11,676 nt of DNA from Candidatus Pacearchaeota archaeon. GTDB taxonomy: Archaea > Nanoarchaeota > Nanoarchaeia > Pacearchaeales > GW2011-AR1. The stretch spans positions 1 through 11,676 of the forward strand of contig NZER01000279.1 in the NCBI GenBank assembly GCA_002690445.1, in the 5' to 3' direction. The first letter of the stretch is position 1; each line of letters opens with the position of its first letter. The position numbers and the translations under genes were made by a program. Shown in pieces: positions 1 to 9,400 of this stretch. The notes below the pieces were generated by a model, which ran no database searches, had not been told where the DNA came from, and saw only the letters and a program-made list of their open reading frames with translations.

Positions 1-705
1 AATGGTATACTTCCAATTTCAACTATAATGTTAAATCAACATACAATAGCTGAACTTAGTGCTGTGGTAGCAACAAAGAACGCTACAGAGGCAGACGTAG
101 CGCGATTGGGCGCTTTACAAGCGGTTATGTTTACGCGAGCGGTTGCGATGACGGGTATGGGTTTGATGTTGTATGCGATGACGTTGGAGGCTAAAGGTAA
201 TCACGTCGCGGCTATGTCTTGGGCTATAGTAGGTGGTGCTATTATGGGTGTAGCTATTGCTTACCAGACACTAGCATCAACTAGGTTAGGAGGACCCGCA
301 GGATTTGCAGTGGCGGCGGCATCGGGAGCGGTAGCAGGGTATGCATATATGAAGTTAATGAGGGAGATGATGAAATCGCCTGAATTACCAGAGATTAAAG
401 CGCTCGATTTGACAGGCATGGAGGCTGATTACGGAACGGCAGATTTAGGAATGAGGGTTCCTGCTAGAACTTATGATACAGGTGGAAGACCTAACCACCA
501 AATGGTGTATGTAGAACCCGGAGAAACTATCACATCTAAAACACAGAACATGCTTGGCGGGGCGAGTGGAGAAGGTGTAGTAATAAATATACATGGCGAT
601 ATTTATGATAGTGATAAATTTAAAGAGAAGGTAGCGGAAGTGTTACCAAGAGCGTTCACCTTTGCCGCAGATAGAGGGAGTGGCATTATGCTGGCGAGGT
701 ATTAA
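1..705 (+). CDS. Tail tape-measure protein, C-terminal part (5' end outside the window)
   Basis: The reading frame is open from base 1. The first ATG (28) has no ribosome binding site in front of it, so this is the end of a longer gene rather than a 225-residue protein. Counting from that ATG, three hydrophobic Gly/Ala-rich stretches lie at about residues 32-54, 60-84 and 88-111, as in the membrane-interacting part of many tape measures. Next come a YDTGG-type segment, a VEPGETI segment (about 161-167) and the ending VVINIHGDIYDSDKFKEKV followed by a short helix. A GxxTI/V...INIxGxIYD..xF.. ending is typical of phage tail-length tape-measure proteins. In that family the protein sets tail length, is released at DNA ejection and may help the genome cross the membrane. 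Family assignment is from the pattern of the C-terminus plus the tail genes downstream; no search was run. G+C looks higher here than in the later tail genes, with many GCG alanine codons. Confidence 0.8.
   Translation, partial: NGILPISTIMLNQHTIAELSAVVATKNATEADVARLGALQAVMFTRAVAMTGMGLMLYAMTLEAKGNHVAAMSWAIVGGAIMGVAIAYQTLASTRLGGPAGFAVAAASGAVAGYAYMKLMREMMKSPELPEIKALDLTGMEADYGTADLGMRVPARTYDTGGRPNHQMVYVEPGETITSKTQNMLGGASGEGVVINIHGDIYDSDKFKEKVAEVLPRAFTFAADRGSGIMLARY
696..700 (+). promoter_or_regulatory. Shine-Dalgarno site of the giant adhesin-like gene
   Basis: GAGGT lies inside the last codons of the tape-measure gene, 7 bases before the ATG at 708. It complements the 3' end of 16S rRNA and supports that start. 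With only 2 bases between the stop at 703-705 and the start, translation of the two genes is probably coupled. Confidence 0.7.
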
Positions 706-707
706 AT

Positions 708-3700
708 ATGGCGGATGAACACTCAGTAGGTGGAACAGTCTTTTACAGGTGCTCTGATACAGGGTATGATGCTGTGCATAATAGGGATACAACCTTATAT
801 ACCGCCTTTGGGGATTTATCAGATGGTGATGCTCCAGCTCTTGTTGTAACAGCAGGTTTAGACTCAAGTATAGCATTGCTGGATTTTGTGGTAAGACCTC
901 AACAAACCTTTGGGGGCAATAATGATATAGTAGGCATGGATTTTAATTTTGTTACTATTGAACCAGCTTCTTTTATAGCAACATCAACTAATTCATCTCA
1001 AGGATTTGCACCGTTGCCTACTTGTAATATGTTTTTAATGAAAGAAGGTGAAGTAATAGCAAACGAGGGAGCTGTCGCTCCAGTGAACGAGGTACAGAGA
1101 ACGTTCACAACTGCTGTAGAAACTGGTACTTACCCTTGGGAAAGAGCAGATATGGCGGTCTTTCTTTCTCGTGCTACTTATGAGAGCACACCGTATGCTT
1201 ATCAAGAGGACTTTAGCGGTACATCTGATATAGGAAATGAGCTGGACAAATATACAAGCCACGGCAAGGTATTTGCTGGTACTAAACCTTATATAACTTT
1301 AAAAACTGCTATGGAGCACCAAAGAACGATAGGAAAGGCTAAATCACTGATATCTAGTGTTGGTGGTGGCACTGAAGGTCTAGAGATAGAGATGGCTGGA
1401 TTTTATGGTACTCAAAATAGTAAGGGAGAAACCGTTATATTTTTAGAACCTAAGGACGGGGATTCTAAACCACCAGAAAAATGGGTGCCAGCTAATAAGA
1501 AAGGAAATAAACAAGGTATGCTTAATCATCCTGCCTTTACTGGTAGTGTGGCAGGAGCAGCTGGTGTTCCCGCTGTTGCTGGAGGTGCATCAGCATCTAA
1601 AGCTATGTATCTTGGTAAGATAGGCCCTGAAAAGGGTGGACAGGTTCTAAGAATGCCCTTTACAGCTAAGTCTGGTGTACAGTGGTATGGTGGAACACAG
1701 CGTAATTTAGGATTGTTAGGACGAATGAGCGGTCAGGGTACTTTAGGAGGCCAAGCATACACAACTGGCACAAATATAGGCAAGTTTGGTAAGTTTGGAG
1801 GAGCCATTAAATACGCAGGTCCTGTAGCTAGAGCTGCTGGTCCCGTAGGGGTTGTTGTAGCTGCGGGTACAGCATTTTATGGTGGTAAGAAACGTGGTGA
1901 AGCATTGTCAAACGCTGCCAAGACGGGAGACTTTAGTGGTCTCAATAGACCATATTTTGAACCTGTATATAAACATAAAGATATTAAAAAGAAGATTATA
2001 TATGATGATGTATATGAGGAGTTCACAATCACAGAGAAGGATGAGACAGCTTGTACTATAACATCTACATGGTGGGATGCTATTAAAGAAGTACGAGATT
2101 ATCCCAAACCCGGACAAGGAGCGGGGTCAGGTGCTACTACAGCTCAATCTACAGGTACCAATGAGGAACTACTAGCTAAATCTAGTATTAATTTTTCAAC
2201 AGAGAACACTTTTGAAGGTGGTAACATGAGAATGGCGTGTTATCATGATTGTGATGTGTCTGTACATCCTCAGAGACAGTTGGATTTTGATTTTGGGGGG
2301 ACTGTAAACCCAATGGCTCAGGATATTTTTGTTTCTAAATTCAATATACCTGCTCCAGCGAGAATTTTCCAAACAGTTTCAGATAAGGAGAACGCAAATG
2401 AAGGAGCGGGAGGAGAGCGTAATATAATGACTGATTATTCTCAGAGCAATAAAGAACCTCCTTCTAAATATGAGATTTCTTTCAAGATGATGATTCCAGA
2501 AATGGCTCAGGATTTTTCTCTTAAGACTGGAAGCAGCCATTATCAAACACTTAGGAGAGGAATAGCTCTTACATTTTCTAATAAGAAACCCCTAGATAGT
2601 GATTGTTTCTTGGATTACATAATGAGGCACGGACCTTCCAATGATAATACTGCATGGGCTTCTGATTTGATGGGTTTTGTTATACATAATGTGGTTGATT
2701 TGGCAGCTTCTGACCCATCACGTGGTGGAATGGAGCTAGTACCTTTTGCTGCTCTTAATGCCGAAGGTGGGACCTATCCAACCGCTGCAACACCAGTTCG
2801 TCCTATTTCAGAATCCGCGACTTGGCAGAATGATTTAAATATTCTTACAGGAGAGGCGGCTTTACTACCTCAGGCCACATGGTTGGAATTCAAGTTAAGT
2901 ACTGATGTACATGGAGCGAGTGGAGAAGTTGAAGAAAGACAGGGGAGAATGTATCTTACTGTGCATAGAGCGGACGATGAAATGAGTACTGAATTAGTTG
3001 ATTCTATGAAGGAACATGGTAATGCATCAGGGGCACACAGTGACCCGCCCGTCTTCGAAGGACCTATATGTCTTATTTCTACAATGGATGACGGAACGGA
3101 GCAGCATTATCTCAATCCAATTAATAATTCCTCATGGCTTAGACATATGACTTTATGGGTATACAATCAACGTAATATGTCTGGCGGTGGTTACTCAACT
3201 GATACAGCAGCTGTATGTGCTGGAGTAAAGAAAGTAGCCACTGGTGGAATAGCTTTAGACTCACTGTCACAAGGATTTTTAGCTGGTAGTCCTGCCGTTG
3301 ATGAAGACACAGCTACACCCACTGCTTTTGCTCCCTACTTTTTAGGAAAGGTTGTATGTCATGTTGATGATTTCAAGATTACAGGAGTACAACCTAAATT
3401 AGTCAATATGACTATTGATGAGAATAATACTGGTAATGTTGTTGGCGAGAACATAATTAATGAAGATAATATGAGTGTCATTAAACCCGGTTATCTACCG
3501 CACTGGCATAGTAGTAGGGATGCTTCTAATGAGATAGAATACACAACTTCTAGTACACCCACTGTTATAGCACTAGGATTTAAAACAACGGATAATTTAT
3601 CCGCTTCAAGCGCTGCTCCTAAATTTTTATTATTTAACGATTTCAAAACAGATGATAATGATAATGACCCTCCTGCTTTCGAGGATGAGTGGCTGAAGGC

Positions 3701-6422
3701 AGGTTTTCACGATAATTCGTATGGGAACGCCATGGGAGATTGGGTGGATGCCTTTTCTAACAGGAGGAAAGATTCAGGCTTTGTGGTATTTGGTATGGAT
3801 AATGCAGATGCGGACCCGAATTTCCAAATAGCTAAAGATAGTGGTAGTAATCTAACAGCCGATATTAATAATACAGTAACCACTATTCCCGTGACAGATG
3901 GTACTGATTTTACAGTTAATGATATTATTGGAATTGAAGGAGATGAATATCTGAAAGTAACTGGTATTTCATCTAATAATTTGACCTGTACAAGAGGTGT
4001 TGCTGGTCATGCAGCTACATCGCATAATGACACCGCGTCTGTTTATATAATGCAAAAATGGAATGCAGCTGCTTTATTTGATAATGTATTTTATAAAGGT
4101 GATATTCTTGCTGTTAGCGCGACTGCGGGTTCGGTCACGCTGGAGCTTTTGGAAATAACATCTGTTCTTCCTAACTCCTCAGAGAGCACAATGTCAGACT
4201 TTCATGCAAGGGCCATACCGGGCTCAACTAGGGCTTCCAGACCCAATCGTTCAGTGGCGAATCATCAAGGAGTATCTCTATTTAATGAATTGAGTATTGG
4301 AAATAATGTTAATAATGATATAATTACAGGACCTCTTGGTGTTGACGCAAAGGAAACTGGTGGTACTACTTGTTATGTGAATAACTTTTCTCAGAAAGGA
4401 TTTTTACAATTTGAGAATGCTATGACTAACTGGACTAAGAGAGAATGTATATATGCTTCTTCAAGGATATCCTCTTTAGGTTCTCATGCCGATGGTCCTG
4501 ACGGAGGAGGTCGTGTTGATTCTGCTTACGGAGGAGTCATTACAGTTGCTGATAGGACCATGCTTAGATTTGATGATGATGAAGAATATATAATTTTTAA
4601 ATATGGTAAGTTGTGGGATGCAGGAACTTTTGACAATACTACTGGTGATGCAACGATTGTTACTATAAAAGAAAGAAATGATAATCTTATTAAAGTGATA
4701 CGCAGTAGCGGACGTTATTTGGATGAGCTTTTAACAGAAGCTAATTTACCTAATTTATGGATATGTCCATATAGATATTGGTGTTGTATAAACATAGATG
4801 CAATGTACCCACCGGGCACATATAGTGTATCAGAGCAAAAAGACCTACCTGCGGAAAGAGGCTATGGTTCTATTATACCAGTTGCTTCTCCGTCGCCTGT
4901 AGGTGCTGGATTTGATTTAGGTGTTACTTTTAATGAAAAGAAATTTTATGCTAGTAGCACGAAGACACCATATGCTAATTTAAGAAGTTTTGATATTGGA
5001 GGACCACATGTGCCTTTTGAAGTAGGTACAGATTTTGGATTCGGAGCTTATAGTGATGAAACAGGTACAGGCGGTCATTTTGCTTCTTTTAAACCAGAAT
5101 ATGGTTCTAATAGAATAAACATTGATAGTATTGCAGGAACCGTAGAAGAAGGAGATATAATATCATTCTTAGTTCAAGCTACTGGAGACAACCCCCAAGG
5201 AGCTAAATTGGAATTTTGGTCTGGTGATTTTGATGTTTCAGCAACACCTAACACACCAAATGAAATTAACTCACATAAAAATTGGCCTCAGTTAGTAACT
5301 AAATATTTTGATACATCACCGGCTAATCCCGGTTTAGCGGTTAGGCCTAATGAAGGTAATCCATTATATCCAGAATTTCACTTTGCTGTAGATGATGATG
5401 ATTTGTGGTATGGTTATTTAATGGTAGATAAGGGCTCTATAACAGATAAATATCATAATATTGTTGCTTATGCTCCTATGAATGAAATTTTAGATGGGCA
5501 ACCGTGGTTAACTCTGAAGAGCGATTATAGAGGAGGAGATGGGAACACATGGATGAGGATGAAACTATACGGTTCTTCTGATGCTATTGGTAATGAGGCT
5601 ATAACTGACACAAATCAAGATATACTTTATGCTACTACGAATGGAGCTTATGATGGTCCTGTTCAAACTTCTATCGGCCAAACAACTCTAGAGGGTTTAG
5701 GAGGCAGAGCTTTGGATACGAGGAATAAAGGTAGTCTCGAATTTCCCTATAGGTCAGGTTGGACTAATTGGGGTAATGTAACTAAGGGAATGAGTGTCGT
5801 AGTACATATGATTGCGGAACGAAGCGCATCCGACGGCAATATTCTTGAATTAGACCACGCTTCATCTATTTCACCTCTTAAGATATCAGTAGTAAGTAAT
5901 AAAGTAGTAGCTAGGGTATACGGTAGTGCTAGTACATATACCGAACTAACTAGTATTAGAAGCTTACCTAGAGATGGGGAGACACCGACATGTATTATAG
6001 TAACGGTGGACCCAGATTTATCAGAAGGGAATATGAAATTATTTTTGAATGGAGCACTTGAAGCACAGAGTGGGCCTTTAGCACCTACACAAACTGCTAC
6101 TAAATGGGGTAGTGGTTTAAATGTCCAGTCGGGTCTCACAGGATATACCATGAAAATAGGAGAGTATGATGGTATATATGAAGAATTAATAATATATGGA
6201 AATGGGCAGATTATATATCCTGTTTCATTTACTGAACAAGGAACACAGAGTGTGATAGTAACGAAGTTACTTGAAGAGCTTGCAGATACTTCCATAGGAA
6301 CACCACAAGTATATAACGCTAAGATGTTTATATTTGATTACCACAATTTAAGAGGTAATAAGTGTGGTATGTCCCAAGAGGTGTCCTTTAAAAAGACCTC
6401 ATTTAAATTAGACGGAACGTGA
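708..6422 (+). CDS. Giant tail protein with C-terminal LamG/concanavalin-like domain (probable distal tail or host-binding protein)
   Basis: This 1904-residue protein starts at an ATG with a good ribosome binding site, directly after the tape measure. No signal peptide is seen. Residues 1-270 are beta-rich with no family I recognise. Residues about 279-400 are Gly/Ala-rich and hold one hydrophobic stretch (370-391) followed by KK. A Gly/Ser/Thr-rich linker at about 466-485 separates this N-terminal part from a long, mainly beta-predicted body. Residues about 1052-1117 form a small module (IPVTDG...VNDIIGI...CTRGVAGHAATSH) that recurs in marine phage structural proteins. Residues about 1665-1838 resemble a LamG/concanavalin jelly roll, with MKLFLNGALEAQ and YDGIYEELIIYGNG as the typical late strands. 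The tail end contains FIFDYHNLRG. Position after the tape measure and the carbohydrate-binding-type fold suggest a baseplate or fibre protein that contacts the host. The role is inferred; the exact tail position is unknown. It could also carry a distal-tail (Dit) domain that I cannot recognise. Confidence 0.75.
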   Translation: MADEHSVGGTVFYRCSDTGYDAVHNRDTTLYTAFGDLSDGDAPALVVTAGLDSSIALLDFVVRPQQTFGGNNDIVGMDFNFVTIEPASFIATSTNSSQGFAPLPTCNMFLMKEGEVIANEGAVAPVNEVQRTFTTAVETGTYPWERADMAVFLSRATYESTPYAYQEDFSGTSDIGNELDKYTSHGKVFAGTKPYITLKTAMEHQRTIGKAKSLISSVGGGTEGLEIEMAGFYGTQNSKGETVIFLEPKDGDSKPPEKWVPANKKGNKQGMLNHPAFTGSVAGAAGVPAVAGGASASKAMYLGKIGPEKGGQVLRMPFTAKSGVQWYGGTQRNLGLLGRMSGQGTLGGQAYTTGTNIGKFGKFGGAIKYAGPVARAAGPVGVVVAAGTAFYGGKKRGEALSNAAKTGDFSGLNRPYFEPVYKHKDIKKKIIYDDVYEEFTITEKDETACTITSTWWDAIKEVRDYPKPGQGAGSGATTAQSTGTNEELLAKSSINFSTENTFEGGNMRMACYHDCDVSVHPQRQLDFDFGGTVNPMAQDIFVSKFNIPAPARIFQTVSDKENANEGAGGERNIMTDYSQSNKEPPSKYEISFKMMIPEMAQDFSLKTGSSHYQTLRRGIALTFSNKKPLDSDCFLDYIMRHGPSNDNTAWASDLMGFVIHNVVDLAASDPSRGGMELVPFAALNAEGGTYPTAATPVRPISESATWQNDLNILTGEAALLPQATWLEFKLSTDVHGASGEVEERQGRMYLTVHRADDEMSTELVDSMKEHGNASGAHSDPPVFEGPICLISTMDDGTEQHYLNPINNSSWLRHMTLWVYNQRNMSGGGYSTDTAAVCAGVKKVATGGIALDSLSQGFLAGSPAVDEDTATPTAFAPYFLGKVVCHVDDFKITGVQPKLVNMTIDENNTGNVVGENIINEDNMSVIKPGYLPHWHSSRDASNEIEYTTSSTPTVIALGFKTTDNLSASSAAPKFLLFNDFKTDDNDNDPPAFEDEWLKAGFHDNSYGNAMGDWVDAFSNRRKDSGFVVFGMDNADADPNFQIAKDSGSNLTADINNTVTTIPVTDGTDFTVNDIIGIEGDEYLKVTGISSNNLTCTRGVAGHAATSHNDTASVYIMQKWNAAALFDNVFYKGDILAVSATAGSVTLELLEITSVLPNSSESTMSDFHARAIPGSTRASRPNRSVANHQGVSLFNELSIGNNVNNDIITGPLGVDAKETGGTTCYVNNFSQKGFLQFENAMTNWTKRECIYASSRISSLGSHADGPDGGGRVDSAYGGVITVADRTMLRFDDDEEYIIFKYGKLWDAGTFDNTTGDATIVTIKERNDNLIKVIRSSGRYLDELLTEANLPNLWICPYRYWCCINIDAMYPPGTYSVSEQKDLPAERGYGSIIPVASPSPVGAGFDLGVTFNEKKFYASSTKTPYANLRSFDIGGPHVPFEVGTDFGFGAYSDETGTGGHFASFKPEYGSNRINIDSIAGTVEEGDIISFLVQATGDNPQGAKLEFWSGDFDVSATPNTPNEINSHKNWPQLVTKYFDTSPANPGLAVRPNEGNPLYPEFHFAVDDDDLWYGYLMVDKGSITDKYHNIVAYAPMNEILDGQPWLTLKSDYRGGDGNTWMRMKLYGSSDAIGNEAITDTNQDILYATTNGAYDGPVQTSIGQTTLEGLGGRALDTRNKGSLEFPYRSGWTNWGNVTKGMSVVVHMIAERSASDGNILELDHASSISPLKISVVSNKVVARVYGSASTYTELTSIRSLPRDGETPTCIIVTVDPDLSEGNMKLFLNGALEAQSGPLAPTQTATKWGSGLNVQSGLTGYTMKIGEYDGIYEELIIYGNGQIIYPVSFTEQGTQSVIVTKLLEELADTSIGTPQVYNAKMFIFDYHNLRGNKCGMSQEVSFKKTSFKLDGT
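1815..1880 (+). other. Hydrophobic Gly/Ala segment within the giant tail protein
   Basis: These bases encode residues 370-391 of the giant tail protein, a 22-residue stretch rich in Gly, Ala and Val, followed by YGGKKRGEA. It has the length and spacing of a membrane-inserting or glycine-zipper helix and is the only such stretch I see in a protein that is otherwise polar and beta-rich. An arginine at 375 and two prolines make a simple transmembrane helix less certain. Confidence 0.45.
3862..4058 (+). repeat. Small beta module, first copy (in the giant tail protein)
   Basis: Residues about 1052-1117 follow the pattern IPV-DG-x-F-x-VND-I-x-I-x(4)-LKVT-I-x(4)-LTCTRG-x-x-G-x(4)-SH. A related module is found in the next gene at 9091-9300 (LTVNDYIAF...EICKVASI...ITITRG...SSHANS). 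Such RG...H modules recur in phage tail and fibre proteins. The similarity is visible only at protein level, not as a DNA repeat. Confidence 0.55.
5703..6224 (+). other. LamG/concanavalin-like domain, C-terminal end of the giant tail protein
   Basis: Residues about 1665-1838 alternate short beta strands with the hallmarks of a LamG-type jelly roll. There is an opening strand with LEFP, a central MSVVVHMIAE strand, the motif MKLFLNGALEAQ, and a closing strand YDGIYEELIIYGNG. In this superfamily the fold usually binds sugars or other surface ligands, which fits host recognition. Ligand-binding residues cannot be assigned from the sequence. Confidence 0.65.
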
Positions 6423-6426
6423 TAAT

Positions 6427-9400
6427 ATGGCAGGAGAAATAATTAAAGTATATAATACAAAGGAAAACGCTCTTGCAGGAGGAACCACAGGACAAGTGAC
6501 TGTTGGTACAGTTGCTAGTAATGGTGGTGCTGTTTATAATGGTAGTGCTCTTGTACCTTTCTTTGTATATAAAGAATATTTTTATAGGATAGAAACAAAT
6601 GAATTTTGTTCAGGAATAATGATTGATTGGGATGATGGAGAGGACAATTCTCAAGAGAAGGCTAATTTAGAATTAATTACATTAGAAAAGGCTACAAATT
6701 ATGCCATAACATCCCATATATATACTCAACACGGTTCCTTTTTCCCTATGATTAAAGCCCTTTCTGTAGATGGATTTCAATCAAAATGGTATACGAACGA
6801 TGCTAATCCCGGTTATGATAAGTTAGAAGATTTAACATATAACACTGGGACACCTACTGTTGCAGCTGGTATTAATAACATATCAATAGTTAGAGAAGAA
6901 AAGGCTGGTAGTGACAAAATACCTCATTTTATTCCTGCCATTAGAACCCCTATAGCAATTTTAAAAGGAGATAGGAAAAGAGTATATGCAGGTATTGATA
7001 ATGATTTAATATTAGGTACAAAACCTTTAATATATACCTATACAGACGCTACAGGTACATTACCAACAGTAACTTTAGAAGCATCATCAGTGGAAGGTAA
7101 ACAAATAAGGGAATATGCGACGTTAGAGACACAAACTAAAATAGGAGGAGCGGGCGCATCACTGAGTGGTGGCGTTTGGACCGGAGGTAGTTTTGGTCAG
7201 GGCGGCGCTGCTATAAATTTAACTAACGATATTGTCCCTACAGGCTCTATTTATACTGCTTCAGTAAAGGAAATTTCTACAATTACTTGTGCTCCTGATG
7301 TTGTAGATGATACTGTTGGCGCTGATAATGGATATTCTAGTCCTAGTGGTAGTAAAAGATTTAATTTATATACTAGTATTGATACAGCTACAAAATTTAC
7401 TGTTTGTGCAAAGCATGCAGCAGTAGCTCAAGTTGCAACTCTTACTTTATCTGACACACTAGTATCAAATTTTGCTGGACATTATGTAACTCTAGACCTT
7501 CAGTCTGCCTTGGCTGATTCAACTACTGAGATTAGTTGGTGGTTCGACGTTTCAGGTTCTGACTCATTGCCGGGCGGCTTGGCGGGGGCTTTTGGAGTAG
7601 AAAAGATAGACATAAGTGGCGCTTCTAATGCAACGGAAGCTGCTGTACTTATAGCTACTCAAATAAACAATGGGCTTTCTTATACACCTGTATCGGGTCC
7701 AGTAATAAGTACAGACCCAGTTGATGCAACGGTTGCTGGTCTTGTAATTACATTTGTTTGGGCAGTTGCAGGAGAAACCGCTTCTCCCGGTTTAACAGAG
7801 GTAGGAGCTTATACGGCAGGAACTGTTTTAACTTATGGAGAAGATGAGGGAGCTGTCCCTAGTGATGGCACAACAACCGCCATAAATGCTACTATTACTA
7901 GTGGAGATTCGGATGATAATGTAGCTACGGCGGTGGCTTCAGCTATAGATAGTACGTCACAGTTTTCAGCTACATCGAGTGGTCCATTGGTGACTATTAC
8001 TCACTATACGGCAGGAGAGGTATCTAATATTGCGAACGCTCAGTCACCATTTTCCCTTCCAGTTGTTTTAATAGGAGGTACTGATTCTACAGGAGAAATA
8101 TCTAATATACATAGGGTGTATAAAGCTAAACTAGATAATATTACCACATTAAAAGATACTGATAGAGTTTATTTAATGTCTCATGATTTTGATGGTACTA
8201 CTGGTAATGGCACACCAGACCCTGATACAGATTTATGTATTGCTATTTTATCTAATGGTGCCCCAATAGTTGAACTAAATGACCCTTATACTGTAACCTT
8301 CTTAGATGCTAGTGAAAGTTATTCAGCGGGGGGTAATCTTTCAATTCAAGATTATTCATATGATTTGGATAAACGAACCGTGGATGGAACTTTACATACT
8401 GCTCTTAATGCGGTAGGTGGGTCACTTAGTCTTATGACACATATGCTAGGTTATACAAATACTGGAACATTTACAGAGTTGAACTATGGAAATTTGTCAA
8501 GAATAAAACAGTCATACACTTTTGATACTTTGGGCAACCCTTTAGATAGTAATTCACGATTTTACAATTTACATAGATTACCACAAGTACAAGTTACAGA
8601 TAACAGTTTAAATACAAATGCAGACCCTTTACCTGTCGTTTCAGGCGGCCATAATGTATATGGTGCTAATGCGGGGGATATACAAAGATTTTCTCTTATA
8701 ACACGTTGGAATGGTAGTAGTGATAGAGATAGTGGGGAAACTGTTTATCTTACATTACCAGCAGCAGGAACAGGAGCTAGTTTTACTAAAGATGCAACAG
8801 TAACTCAGGACACCAGCGAGGCAACCGGAAAGGTATATAGGACTACTAAAAATAACAAATGGTTAGAACTTTATGATGTTACAGGAACTTTTAATACTAC
8901 GAATACAATTACAAGTAGTAATCCTAATGATTTTGATACACTTATAATTCCTAGTGCTACAAATGTTGGAGCTCTTAAAATATTAAAAGAAGAATATCTT
9001 AAAGGCAGAAAGCAATTAATGATTGCAACGGGTAGCGGTAGGTCAAATAATGTTGTAAATAATAGAACAAATACAACAGCAACGGTTGCTGATGCTGATT
9101 TTACATCAGAAGATAGTACTTTTACTACTAATACCTCTGGCGGCTCGCAACTAACTGTTAATGATTATATAGCTTTTGGTACTGATTTAGAGATATGTAA
9201 AGTTGCTAGTATAAGTACTGATACTATAACAATTACCAGAGGAGAATTTAAAACGGCAGTATCTTCACACGCTAATTCTTCTATAATTTATAAAATATTA
9301 CCTAAATTTTTAACTTCTCTTTCATATAAAAACAGTGATACAGTAATATTGGGCGGAAATGGAACAGCTGAATTGGCAACTACTACAAATATAACCGACC

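Noticed and set aside
28..705. A complete 225-residue protein starting at the ATG at 28
   Set aside because: The frame stays open to base 1 and there is no ribosome binding site before the ATG, so the gene starts outside the window.
5747..6295. A 182-codon open frame on the - strand
   Set aside because: It is antisense to the LamG-like domain of the giant tail protein. Its peptide is rich in Ser, Pro, Cys and Ile, as expected of a shadow frame, and there is no ribosome site or plausible context.
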